Origin: Cryptomeria japonica
Lineage: Eukaryota; Streptophyta; Pinopsida; Cupressales; Cupressaceae
Assembly: GCF_030272615.1 (NCBI RefSeq)
Contig: NC_081414.1
Span: 916,495,648-916,555,647 of the forward strand
DNA: 60,000 nucleotides
Direction of reading: 5' to 3'
Part shown: in pieces, positions 44,131 to 55,504 of the stretch
Position numbering within the stretch: the stretch's first letter is position 1
Layout: every line of letters begins with the position of its first letter
The notes under the pieces: model-generated
What the model saw: the letters and a program-made list of their open reading frames with translations, nothing else
Told to the model about the DNA's origin: nothing
Database searches by the model: none
Made by a program: the position numbers and the translations under genes

Positions 44131-44755
44131 GAAGGTGAAGTTTGAATCAAATCCCAAAGGGAGATCTTAGCTTAGATATCATGGAGATTCTCAACAAGAT
44201 CCTTATCAATATGTTTCTTAGGATGAAGGGAGGAAGGAAGGGAAGTGAGAATAACATTGGGATATTTATTTTTGACACAAGCATTGAATGTGTAATGTAT
44301 TTTAGAACCATATTTTTTTCTAGTTGTCTTTCCATATCACCTCTTTCACATATGTATTTTGCAACTTCTAGGATATTGAGAGGTTTCTTAAGATTAGGTT
44401 TCTCATAACTAGAAACATGAATGTTATTGACTTGATTAGGTTCTTTGTTCTCCAAGGATATATATTTAGAAGGGAGGGCATCAATGAAATTGCTAATGAT
44501 TTCATCCTCTTGCTCCAAGCTATCTTTATGCGTAGGAAAAACTTGGGGAGAAGGATTAGCAATATTCATCAACACTTCTTCTTTATGAGATGTACCATGT
44601 ATAGAAAGTAAAGTAACATTAAGGAAGGTGTTTATGATATCATCATCTTCCTCTAGGATATCCTTATGGAAGAGACACATGTTAGGAGAAAAATAAACAT
44701 CATTAATCAAAACTTCATCCTTAGAAGGGAGAGTTTTGAAACAAGTGTTAATGGC
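44131..44755 (-). pseudogene. Element E gag-protease spacer, first piece
   Basis: The - strand frame 44710-44147 is open for 187 codons: DVYFSPNMCLFHKDILEEDD, LLSIHGTSHKEEVLMNIANP, KYISLENKEPNQVNNIHVSS, ILEVAKYICERGDMERQLEK. It is acidic with no catalytic motif. Across the F insertion it continues from 49191-49039, and across D it meets the protease at 36300, so this is one coding region broken by insertions. Function beyond a polyprotein spacer is not recognised. Confidence 0.6.
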
Positions 44756-45234
44756 CGTGAGATTTTGCCAAGATCAAGAGGCAATGGAAAGCACAAATAA
44801 GAGAGACAAAATAGATGATAGGAATAAACTGTATTCTATCAAGATGCAAAATATGATCAGCTGGATCATTGCAAGATGTTCAATGATTGTCCGTACAAAC
44901 AATGTAGATGAGCCTGCTTATATAGGCAAGGCTAGATGGATATGTGAGCACACAAACATGACATGTGGCTCAATAAGAAACAAGGGTAGGTAGGACATAG
45001 GTATGGGTAGGTAGGAGAAAAAATATAATAGTCCACATGAGGTGGATCACCCATTGAATGTGGAGTGTAACAACAAGATCAACACCATAAAAGGTGGAAT
45101 TTCTCCTACACACACTATCCCAATGTGGCACAAACACCCAAGTGTCTCATACCCAAACTACTATGAAATGCTTTTCCTAAGTAAACTTAAGTAAGTGTAA
45201 TAATATCCAAGATGAATAATTATTTACACCAACA
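44756..45234 (-). repeat. 3' LTR of element F
   Basis: Paired with 48560-49038 at equal length. The outer terminus reads CGTGAG where the partner has TGTGAG. It is followed on the + strand by ACACCCCCCCTTAAG, the complement of the polypurine tract. Confidence 0.9.
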
Positions 45235-45669
45235 CCCCCCCTTAAGTTCAACTTAGGGGAATGCACTTAAGTCTACAATGCAACTAAGCAATGCAACATG
45301 GGTCCTGACTACAAGGCCATGTTAGGTACCCATGTACAAATGCAAATGCATGAAAACCAATGCAATGAAATCTCTCACAAAGTGGGAAAAGAGAGAAAAA
45401 CCCAATGGGAAAAAACCCTCCCCCAAAAGAGATGAAAAACATACAAGAGAACTCTCATAGAAGAATGTGAAGGACAAAACCCCATGTGAGGAAAAAGGCC
45501 CCCCCATATGAGAGAAGAAGAGAAGTTAGGAAGCCCCCCCTCAATGTGGATTCTGCACCAATGATAGAAGCTCGATGTATGAAGAAACTACTCCATGAAC
45601 ATCAAACAAAATTCCTCCCCTTAGGAAAAAACAAAACCAAAGGTGTATCCATGAAGTCTCCCCAATCAT

Positions 45670-47733
45670 GAAGGGAAGATGTATGAAAAAAACTCATGAT
45701 GAAAGGAATCTCTGAAAAACTGCTCAAGTGTCCCCATGTCGATATTGAAAGATACCCCCTCCAAAGGTGGTAAACTATGCCACACTACTAAAAAAGGTAC
45801 TCCAAGATCTAGTGGAGATGAATGTAGAACAATATCCAAAGACTCACATGTCTCCTTAAAAAATTAAGAGACCTCCTCCAACTGTTGTACATAAGTATCT
45901 ACAATCATGTCAACCTTGAAAGAATGATCATGTAGAGAATGAACAAGAGGGTCAGAGTGTTCCCTCGCAACAATCGAAGAAGGATCACCTTCATCAAAGA
46001 GAAGATGAATGTCATCAATGATGTCTCCCAAATCTGCAATGTAGGATTCCACAAACAAACTTGCAATGTCTGTCAAGTAATCATCCCATGAATCTGAAGT
46101 TGGAAGACAATGAATATCCTGCTGTACTGAATCACATGAAGGCAAAAATATCGCACTATTTGCATCATCAGGTGAAATAGGTGATGTGATATCAATATGA
46201 GGAGATGAAATACAAGGCTCAAGAATGGGTTCACATGTGAGAATCCCCATGTTCAAGTGCCCAAAGTTCTCCTCAAAATCTGAACCATCACAAGAAGTGT
46301 GATCATCATGTGTAGAATCATTAAATGTGAAATCATCATCATCAACAAAATCTGAAAAAGGAGTATAACCGAGATGCATGATCAACCACCCCAGTCGCAA
46401 TGATAGCTCTAGTCTCCAAGTCTCTAATGAAAACTGACTCAGGTGTGAACTCCACAACTCTCTTAGTTGCACCATGTGTGATTTGATAGATGGAAAGGAG
46501 ATTATTTTTCAAGTGGTGTACACACAACACATCATTGAAGGAGTTATCCCCAATGTCAATAGATCCTTTCCCAATCACATCCATGTATGTATGATTGCCC
46601 ATAAAAATTTGTGGCATGGTGCAAGGCTCAAATGTAGAGAACATAGACTATGAAGATGCCATATGATGAGAAGCCCCAGAATCTAGAAGCCATCTCTCTG
46701 AATCATGACTTGTTGTAGCACAAAGAGCTTTTCCTTTTCTTGTCCCAAAAGAGTGAGTCTTCCCACTTGTAGAAGCCATGAATTCTTGCCCTTTTCATTT
46801 TGAATGCGAGGAAGTGGAAGTTGATGAATCATCCTTCTTGTAGACATTAGGCAAATCAATGTTATGCTTTTTGATGATATGTGTGAGCTCATCAATCTTC
46901 TTAAAATGGCAACGACACTCTTCATGACCAAACTTTTTACAATAGGCACAAGTAGGTCTCTCCCTCTTTGGTGAGTTATCCCTTTTGGAAGAGGATGAAT
47001 CTCCTTTTTGTGGAGAAGATGGTGCTTTTTCCTTAGGCTTTGATTGCCATTTCTTCTTGTTTGAGTTGTCCTTTCCTTGATTTCCTTTGTTCCCTTGATT
47101 TGCCACTAATGCTTGAGACTTAGAAGCCTTAAGAATGCCCATGCTTATCAAATTAGTTTGTTCCATCATCAACATTTCATTGAAATCATCAAATGTAGGT
47201 ATTGTGTAGCTTGAACCCATTGTCATCCTATGGGTTTGGAAACTAGAAAAAAATGCTGCATATTCTTGTGGAAGCTTGCCTATCAAGTTGAATATCAATT
47301 GAGTATCCTTCTTATCAATGCCACAATCTTTGAGTTGTGCCCTCAACTCATTTGCCTTAGTGACATAATCTTGTATAGTATCAAAGTTCTTGGGATCTAA
47401 CATGGTGAGATCACTATCAATTTGATATCCTCTAATTTCATCAACTTGACCATATAAGTCTTGAAACTTTTTCCAAGCATCCTTGATTAGAGTACATTTC
47501 TCATTATGAAAAATGAGATCCTTTGATACATACTTTCTTAAGGTACCAATTGCCATGATATTTTTAGTGAGCCAATCCAAGTGACCAACTAGATCAACCT
47601 TAGGATCAATGGAAGCAACAATAGTTCCATCAATGTAATGAGTTAGTCCTTTTTCCATAAGTTTACTCCATGCATCAATTTTCCAAGCAGCATAATTATG
47701 AGGAGTTAAGAGAGGAAACTTAGAAGAACCCAT
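45670..47733 (-). pseudogene. Element F gag-protease-acidic polyprotein
   Basis: The probable start is the ATG at 47733 (MGSSKFPLLTPHNYAAWKID), shared with G; the frame is open further upstream to 47814. Gag shows the Copia UBN2-type pattern: LTPHNYAAWKIDAW, WKKFQDLYGQVDEIRGYQID, DTIQDYVTKANELRAQL, IFNLIGKLPQEY. The knuckle CAYCKKFGHEECRC (C-x2-C-x4-H-x4-C) is intact. TGA at 46795-46797 replaces a GGA codon of G. Protease and a DVLCVHHLKNNLLSIYQITH segment follow to a 1-base insertion in an A run near 46350, after which the acidic tail (FVDDDDFTFNDSTHDD) is in another frame to a stop at 45864. G reads through all three points. Confidence 0.85.
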
Positions 47734-48559
47734 AACAACAAAAAGGAAGGAACACAAGAGCACAAAAGAACAAGAGACACCCCACCAAATTAACTCAATC
47801 AAGAAACCCCCCAAAATGGTGATTTTGACACTTTATACTTAGTGCATATACAATGGGCCACTTGCAAAACAAGGCAAAGTGGACTTCTGATTTCAATTTA
47901 CAACTTCTCAAAATGATATCTAAGAGACTTGAATAAATACTACTAGTGATCTAAACTGAGATCCAAGCAAAATGCAATTACCAAATATGCCAAAAAAGGC
48001 CAAATACTGAAAGTACAATTTCTACTTAAAATCATTGCAAACAGATGGTAGATTATGAAAGTAGATGAAAAAATATGTACTTTAAACAAAAATGGCACCT
48101 GAAAAGGAGTCCATATGAGCCCGAACGGAGACCTGAAACTTGTAAAAATTGGGATTTCATGATTTCTAAAAAACCTGTATCCAAAAATTAGAAAACTCCC
48201 ATACCACTGTACAAGTCACGAAATTATACCCCAAAACAAAAAAAATTTCTCAAAAAAACGAGTTCGGATGAGTGAGATATTGCTATTTGAAAAATGCTTG
48301 CACAATTATAATTTCTAGAAAATTTCCGCCGCAGTGTCAAAATTCAAATGCCTCTAGATTTGGCCTCCGAAGTCTGATTTGGATGAAACAAAAGGCAAAA
48401 CTAACTTACTTGGACCTCCTCAATCCAATGATAACCTTAGATTTGATGCATCAAGCTTCAATAAAAATCTGCAATAGAAAGATCCAAAATGCAAACCCCA
48501 AATAGCATCAAATTTCTCTCAATTAGCAAACCAATGACACTCTAATGGCTTTGATACCA

Positions 48560-49038
48560 TGTGAGATTTTGCCAAGATAAAGAGGCAATGAAAAACACAA
48601 ATAAGAGAGACAAAATAGATGATAGGAATAAACTATATTCTATCAAGATGCAAAATATGATCAACTGGATCATTACAAGATGTTCAATGATTGTCCATAC
48701 AAACAATGTAGATGAGCCTGCTTATATAGGCAAAGCTAAATGGATATGTGAGCACACAAACATGACATGTGTCTCAATAAGAAACAAGGGTAGGTAGGAA
48801 ATAGGTGTGGGTAGGTAGGAGAAACAATATAATAGTCCACATGAGGTGGATCACCCACTGAATGTGGAGTGTAACAACAAGATCAACACCACAAAAGGTG
48901 GAAATTCTCCTACACACACTATCCCAATGTGGCACAAACACCCAAGTGTCTCATACCCAAAGTACTATGAAATGCATTTCCTAAGTAAACTTAAGTAAGT
49001 GTAATAATATCCAAGATGAATAATTATTTACACCAACA
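48560..49038 (-). repeat. 5' LTR of element F
   Basis: 479 bp. On the - strand CCTATATAAGCAGG gives a TATA box (complement near 48717-48731). A GGTAGGTAGG simple repeat is near 48790-48820. Confidence 0.9.
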
Positions 49039-49191
49039 ATGGTCTCTTTTTGCATTAAAATGTCCTCCTGGGTAGGAGGATCATTAGGAGAGGGAAAGAG
49101 TAAAACAAGGACGCTAAGCCATTATCACATCTATGAAATAAATGAATCATGAAACATAAAAAATGAAAACAAAATGACAACAATTTGCTTT
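49039..49191 (-). pseudogene. Element E spacer piece between F and G
   Basis: 153 bp on the - strand, includes NDPPTQEDILMQKETI, which joins in frame across the F insertion to NTCFKTLPSKDEVLINDVYF. This confirms F is inserted within E's coding region. Confidence 0.65.
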
Positions 49192-49731
49192 TGTGAGATT
49201 TTAGCAAGATCAAGAGGCAATGGAAAGCACAAATAAGAGAGAACAAAATAGATGATAGAAATAAACTGTATTCTATCAAGATAAAAAATATGATCAATTG
49301 GATCATTAAGCATTCATACAATGAATATAAGCCTGCTTATATAGGCAAGGCTATATGGATATGTGAGCACACAAACATGATCATTAAGCATTCATACAAT
49401 GAATATAAGCCTGCCTATATAGGCAAGGCTATATGGATATGTGAGCACACAAACATGACATGTGGCTCAATAAGAAACAAGGGTAGGTAGGAAATAGGTG
49501 TGGGTAGGTAGGAGAAATAATATAATAGTCCACATGAGGTGGATCACCCACTGAATGTGGAGTGTAACAACAAGATCACACCATAAAAGGTGGAAATTCT
49601 CCTACACACACTATCCCAATGTGGCACAAACACCCAAGTGTCTCATACCCAAACTATTATGAAATGAATTTACTAAGTAAACTTAAGTATAGTGTAATAA
49701 TATCCATGATGAATAATTATTTACACCAACA
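49192..49731 (-). repeat. 3' LTR of element G with internal 78-bp duplication
   Basis: Paired with 53075-53515. The duplicated 78-bp unit begins TCATTAAGCATTCATACAAT and carries TATATAGG. Neither the partner LTR nor the F LTRs have the second copy. Confidence 0.9.
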
Positions 49732-50159
49732 CCCCCCCTTAAGTGCAACTTAGGAGAATGCACTAAAGTCTACAATGCAACTAAACAATGAAAGATGGGT
49801 CCCGGCTACTAGGCCATGTTAGGTACCCATGTACAAATGCAAATGCATGAAAACCAATGCAATGAAATCTCTCACAAAGTGGGGATAGAGAGAAAAACCC
49901 AATGGGAAAAAATCCTCCCCCAAAAGAGAGATGAAAGCTATACAAGAGAACTCTCATAGAAGAATGTGAGGAACAAAACTCCATGTGAGGAAAAAGTCCC
50001 CCCATATGAGAGAAGAAGAGAAGCTAGGAAGCCCCCCCTCAATGTGGAATCTGCACCAATGATAGAAGCTCGATGTATGAAGAAACTGCTCCACAAACGT
50101 CGAACAACTTTCCTCCCCTTAGGAAGAAACAAAACCAAAGGTGTATCCATGAAGTCTCC

Positions 50160-52247
50160 CTAATCATGAAGGTAAGATGTATGAAGAAAACTCATGATGA
50201 AAGGAATCTCTGAAAAATGCTCAAGTGTCCCCATGTCGATGTTGAAAGATACCCCCTCCAAAGGTGGTAAACTATGCCACACTGATGAAAAAGGCACTCC
50301 AAGATCTAGTGGAGATGGATGTAGAACATGTCCCAAAGACTCACATGTCTCCTCAAAAAATAAAGAGACCTCCTCCAACTGTTGTACATAAGTATCCACA
50401 ATCATGTCAAGCTCAAAAGAATGATCATGTAGAGAATGAACAAGAGGGTCAGAGTGTTCCCTCGTAACAATCAAAGAAGGATCACCTTCATCAAAGAGAA
50501 GATGAATGTCATCAATGATGTCTCCCAAATCTTCAATGTAGGATTCCATAAATAAACCTGCAATGTCTGTCAAGTAATCATCCCATGATTCTGAAGCTGG
50601 AAGACAATGAATATCCTACTGCACTGAATCACATGAAGGCAAAATTGTCGCACTATCCGCATCATCAGGTACAATAGGTGATGTGATATCAATATGAGGA
50701 GATGAAATACAAGACTCAAGAACGGGTTCACATGTGAGAATCCCCATGTTCAAGTGCCCAAAGTTCTCCTCAAAATCTGAACCATCACAAGAAGTGTGAT
50801 CATCATGTGTAGAATCATCAAATGTGAAATCATCATCATCAACAAAATCTGAAAAGGAGTATAATTGAGATGCATGATCAACCAGCCCAATCGCAATGAT
50901 AGCTCTAGTCTCCAAGTCTCTAATGAAAACTGACTCAGGTGTGAACTCCACAACTCTCTTAGTTGAACCATGTGTGATTTGATAGATAGAAAGGAGATTG
51001 TTTGTCAAGTGGGGTACACACAACACATCATTGAAGGAGTTATCCCCAATGTCAATAGATCCTTTTCCAATCACATCCATGTATGTATGATTGCCCATCA
51101 AAATATGTGGCATGGTGCAAGGCTCAAGTGTAGAGAACATAGCCTGCGAAGATGCCATATGATGAGAAGCCCCTGAATCTAGAAGCCATCTCTCTGAATC
51201 ATGACTGATAGTAGCACATAGACCTTTTCCTATTCTTGTCCCAAAAGAGTGAGTCTTCCCACTTGTAGAAGACATGAATGCTTTCCCTTTTCCTTTTGAA
51301 TGTGAGGAAGTGGAAGTTGATGAATCATCCTTCTTGTAGACATTAGGCAGATCAATGTTATGCTTTTTGAGGATATGTGTGAGCTCATCAATCTTCTTAG
51401 AATGGCAACGACGCTCCTCAGGACCAACCTTTTTACAATAGGCACAAGTAGGTCTCTCCCTTTTTGGTGAGTTATCCCTCTTTGGTGAGTTATCCCTCTT
51501 TGAAGAGGATGAATCTCCTTGTTGTGGAGAAGATAGTGCTTTGTCCTTAGGCTTTGATTGCCATTTCTTCTTGTTTGAGTTGTCCTTTCCTTGATTTCCT
51601 TTGTTCCCTTGATTTGCCACTAATGCTTGAGACTTAGAAGCCTTAAGAATGCCCATGCTTATCAAATTAGTTTGTTCCATCATCAACATTTCATTGAAAG
51701 CATCAAATGTAGGTATTGTGTAGCTTGAACCCATTGTCATCCTATGGGTTTGGAAACTAGAAACAAATGCTACATATTCTTGTGGAAGCTTGCCCATCAA
51801 GTTGAAGATCAAGTGAGTATCCTTCTTATCAATGCCACAATCTTTGAGTTGTGCCCTCAACTCATTTGCCTTAGTGACATAATCTTGTATAGTATCAAAG
51901 TTCTTGGGATCCAACATGGTGAGATCACTATCAATTTGATATCCCCTAATCTCATCAACTTGACCATACAAGTCTTGAAACTTTTTCCAAGCATCCTTGA
52001 TTAGAGTACACTTCTCAATATGAAAAATGAGATCCTTTGATACATACTTTCTTAAGGTACCAATTGCCATGATATTTTTAGTGAGCCAATCCAAGTGACC
52101 AACTGGATCAACCTTAGGATCAGCGGGAGCAATGATAGTTCCATCAATGTAATGAGTTAGTCCTTTTTCCATAAGTTTAATCCATGCATCAATTTTCCAA
52201 GTAGCATAATTATGAGGCGTTAAGAGAGGAAACTTAGAAGAACCCAT
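50160..52247 (-). pseudogene. Element G gag-protease-acidic polyprotein
   Basis: Open from the likely start at 52247 (MGSSKFPL) for 543 codons to a TAG at 50616, then in the same frame to 50160, about 695 codons in all; F has CAG at that stop. Residues 1-200 are Copia UBN2-type gag; 205-265 are basic with a duplicated KRDNSP motif absent from F; the knuckle reads CAYCKKVGPEERRC, with proline at the zinc-binding histidine; protease WLLDSGASHHM has the D-S-G at 357-359; LCVPHLTNNLLSIYQ and IRDLETRAII follow. From about 468 an acidic tail (FVDDDDFTFDD, SDFEENFGHLN, LTDIAGLFMESYIEDLGDII) takes the place of integrase and RT. Confidence 0.87.
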
Positions 52248-53074
52248 AGCAGCAAAAAGGAAGGAACACAAGAGCACAAAAGCACAAGAGACACCCCCCC
52301 AAATTCACTCAATCAAAGGACCCCCCCAAAATGATGATTTTGGCACTTTATATGTAGTGCGTGTACAATAGGCCACTTGAAAAACAAGGCAAAGTGGACT
52401 TCTGATTTCAATTTACAACTTCTCAAAATGAGATCTAAGAGACTTCAACAAATACTGCTAGTGATCTAAACTGAGATCCAAGCAAAATGCAAGTACCAAA
52501 TATGCCAAAAATGGCCAAATAATGAAAGTACAATTTCTACTTAAAATTACTACAAATAAATGGCAGATTATGAAAGTAGATGAAAAAATATGCACTTTCA
52601 AAAAAAATAGCACCTGAAAAGGAGTCAATATGAGCTCAAATGAAGCCTCCAAAGTTGTAAAAATTGGGATTTCATGATTTCTGAAAAACCTATATCCGAG
52701 AAATAAAGAAATCCTGTACCATTGTACAGATCACAAAATTATACCCCAAAACAAAAAAAATTTCTCGAAAAAAGGAGTTCGGATGAGTGAGATATCGCTA
52801 TTTGAAAATCGCCTACAAAATTATAATTTCTGGAAAATTTCCATCGCATCTTCAAACTTCAAATGCCTCTAGATTTGGCCTTCGAAGTCTGATTTGGATG
52901 AAACAAAAGGCAAAACTGACTTTCTTGGACCTCCTCAATCCAATGGTAACCTTATATTTGACCCATCAAGCTTCAATAATAACATGCAATAGAAAACTCC
53001 AAAATACACAATACCAAATAGCATCAATTTCTCTCAATTAGCAAAGCAATGACACTCTAATGGCTCTAATACCA

Positions 53075-53515
53075 TGTGAGATTTTGCCAAGATAAAGAGG
53101 CAATGGAAAGCACAAATAAGAGAGAACAAAATAGATGATAGAAATAAACTGTATTCTATCAAGATGAAAAATATGATCAACTGGATCATTAAGCATTCAT
53201 ACAATGAATATAAGCCTGCTTATATAGGCAAGGCTATATGGATATGTGAGCAAACAAACATGACATGTGGCTCATTACGAAACAAGGGTAGGTAGGAGAA
53301 ATAATATAATAGTCCACATGAGGTGGATCACCCATTGAATGTGGAGTGTAACAACAAGATCACACCATAAAAGGTGGAAATTCTCCTACACACACTATCC
53401 CAATGTGGCACAAACACCCAAGTGTTTCATACCCAAACTATTATGAAATGCATTTCCTAAGTAAACTTAAGTATAGTGTAATAATATCCATGATGAATAA
53501 TTATTTACACCAACA
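53075..53515 (-). repeat. 5' LTR of element G
   Basis: Begins TGTTGGTGTAAATAATTATT on the - strand and ends TCTCACA before the primer site. It has a TATATAAGC box on the - strand (complement near 53218-53228). Confidence 0.9.
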
Positions 53516-53709
53516 ACTTTTTCAAATGTAATATATGTAAAATGCATGAGAAAAAGAGATAACAATGTGCAATTTTTATGATTTTTTTACTAATGCAAGT
53601 ACATAAACCATAAATGAATGCACCTTAATCTGAAAATTGTATGCAAATATTATATCTAAGACTAAAAACCAAAATTATGCAAGTGTAAGAAGAGTTGGGT
53701 TCACCAAAA
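53516..53709 (-). other. Element E leader and primer site
   Basis: In - orientation the primer site TGGTGAACCCAACTC (complement at 53692-53706) starts three bases after the LTR, as in C and D, whose site is TGGTGAACCCGACGTG. The rest is AT-rich and non-coding; no gag capsid domain of E is present, so E itself is internally deleted. Confidence 0.65.
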
Positions 53710-53899
53710 TGTAATAGATGGAAAATTAGGGTTTCACAAATTATGCTTTGTAAACTAGAAAATGATCTAAATTTCACATGAATTACATTAAAAGGAGGAT
53801 GAACTTAATAGATCTAGTCTCAATTCTAATAAGAAGAGGGTTGAATGTTGCTTGGAGTCCTATTTTCTTTTTTTTTGAGTTGAAAATGCAATGGAAGGA
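53710..53899 (-). repeat. Element E 5' LTR, fragment next to the primer site
   Basis: Begins TGTAATAGATGG on the + strand, the inner end of the LTR. It is interrupted at 53900 by element H. The LTR is unlike those of C and D despite the similar primer site. The remainder, expected beyond H, was not recognised. Confidence 0.55.
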
Positions 53900-55340
53900 T
53901 GTTGAAGAGCACTCAAGTATACCAAGAGGGGGGTGAATCAATATATTAATGAATTTTTATTCTTTAAAATTTGATGGAATATAAAACTTATTCAATGCAC
54001 ATGCAAGATAAGAACACCAAGACACAAAATTTATGTGGAAACCTTAATGGGAAAAACTACAATAATAAATGCTTATATATGTATATATAACTTCTTTTAC
54101 AATGTTTGTAGGCAACAACCTACTAGAGGCACCAACCCCTAATTTTGTTTGTGAGCACCAACTCACTAGAAGCACCAACTCCCACTTTTGAAATGAGGCA
54201 CCAACCTCCTAAATATGAAGCACCAATTCACAAAGATGAATAACCAATTTCACCAATAAATTCTGCTCAAATGAAGATCATAAAGCTACCATAAAATGAT
54301 CTCTTTATCCTCTTAAAATTTGCTACAAACTCCTTGTAATGTTCCCCTAAATTTTAAAATAATTTATTCATGTATAGTCCTCTTTAAATATGGTGTGTAT
54401 TTCTATTTGATTGACTTAACACATTACACAACATACACACGCGCACACAAACCAAAAATGATTTTTGATTTGCCTTCGATATATCTTCTTATTTATTGAA
54501 GTAATATACCCTTTGAAAATAGACATATCTAATGAGACATGTCCTTTTGTAAACCTATCTCTTCATTTAAAGAAATTAAATTTAATATCCTCTTTGAAAA
54601 ACTTGATCCCACCTCTTTGACCAATATTTATTTTGTCTTGCACTTAACAAATCGCTGGCTTTTACTTGTTGTTTGTCTCTTAACAAATTTAATATCATTT
54701 TTGGATGTTGTCTCTAAATTGTACCTTTACATTTGTTATGATTTTTTCTTAACCAAGAAATCACACCTTTTCAACATTCCTAATCTCACCTTCTAAATAA
54801 CAATACTAAATATAAAATTGCACCACTTTATCAACTTCCAAAATAATCATACTTTTCTATAAAGTTTAAATTTTTTGTCTTATTATGTTTCATTTTATTC
54901 TTATTTTGTTTTTAATTGACTTTCTTTAATCTCCCATTTTTAAACATTGTTGCATTATTGCTTTGCTTAATGAATCATGACATTTTTCAATGAAAATAAA
55001 TCACTGCCATCTTTTAATGAATCATTGTCATATTAATTATAGTTTCTTAATCATAATCATTTGACTTGTCTAATTTGAATCACTGCCATAATGTATCATA
55101 ATTTATGTTTGTTTTTGACTAACTAATTTAAACTAATTACTTATTATCATTATTTTAGTGACATCACAAATAAATTGATGCATTAGTTAAGACTTGTTGA
55201 TCACATCTTCAACCATGAATAAAGTTGGTTGTTTCATTCCTTAATATTGCCACTTGTTGATCAAGATCTATTTGCCGATCATGGAGATTAATAACAACAT
55301 TTCTATGACATCAATGACAACATCTCAATAATGTCCCCCT
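53900..55340 (-). repeat. 3' LTR of element H
   Basis: On the - strand the end reads GATTCACCCCCCTCTTGG then CTCTTCAACA, typical of Copia LTRs, preceded by TTTCCCATTAAGGTTTCCAC. The start is near 55322-55340 after a GACAAAGGGGGACATTATTG purine-rich string. GTTTGTGAGCACCAACTCAC-type repeats lie on the + strand at 54110-54230. The start is approximate. Confidence 0.6.
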
Positions 55341-55504
55341 TTGTCATTGATGACAACCTCCCAAGGATATGATCCTGATTATAAAATGCTACCCCTTACT
55401 CCAATCTGTCCTATCTTCAATTTCTCCCCCTTTGACATTAATGGCAAGGGGTCTTTAGGGTTAGGTGACAAGATCCCCCTAGACTCATGCTTCTTGTGAA
55501 GCAT

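Larger units (their letters stand above)
44756..49038 (-). mobile_element. Element F: non-autonomous Copia-type element with gag-protease ORF
   Basis: Two 479-bp LTRs (48560-49038 as 5', 44756-45234 as 3') reading TGTTGGTGTAAATAATTATT at the 5' end. The target duplication is ATGGC/ATGGT with one mismatch (44751-44755 and 49039-49043). The primer site next to the 5' LTR is TGGTATCAAAGCC (complement at 48547-48559), close to the initiator-Met type of Copia elements. A G-rich polypurine tract abuts the 3' LTR. The 3.3-kb interior encodes gag, protease and an acidic tail but no integrase, RT or RNase H. Element G is a close relative. Confidence 0.92.
49192..53515 (-). mobile_element. Element G: non-autonomous Copia-type element with gag-protease ORF
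   Basis: LTRs 53075-53515 (5', 441 bp) and 49192-49731 (3', 540 bp) with probable target duplication GCTTT/ACTTT (one mismatch). Primer site TGGTATTAGAGCC next to the 5' LTR (complement at 53062-53074). Same family as F across the whole length. It lacks integrase, RT and RNase H. The 3' LTR is longer because of an exact-length 78-bp tandem duplication (49303-49380 and 49381-49458, one difference) that includes the TATA box; the 5' LTR lacks about 20 bases of the GTAGG repeat. Confidence 0.9.

Noticed and set aside
53710-53899. E as a third member of the C/D family
   Set aside because: The primer site is similar but the LTR sequence and protease motif differ.
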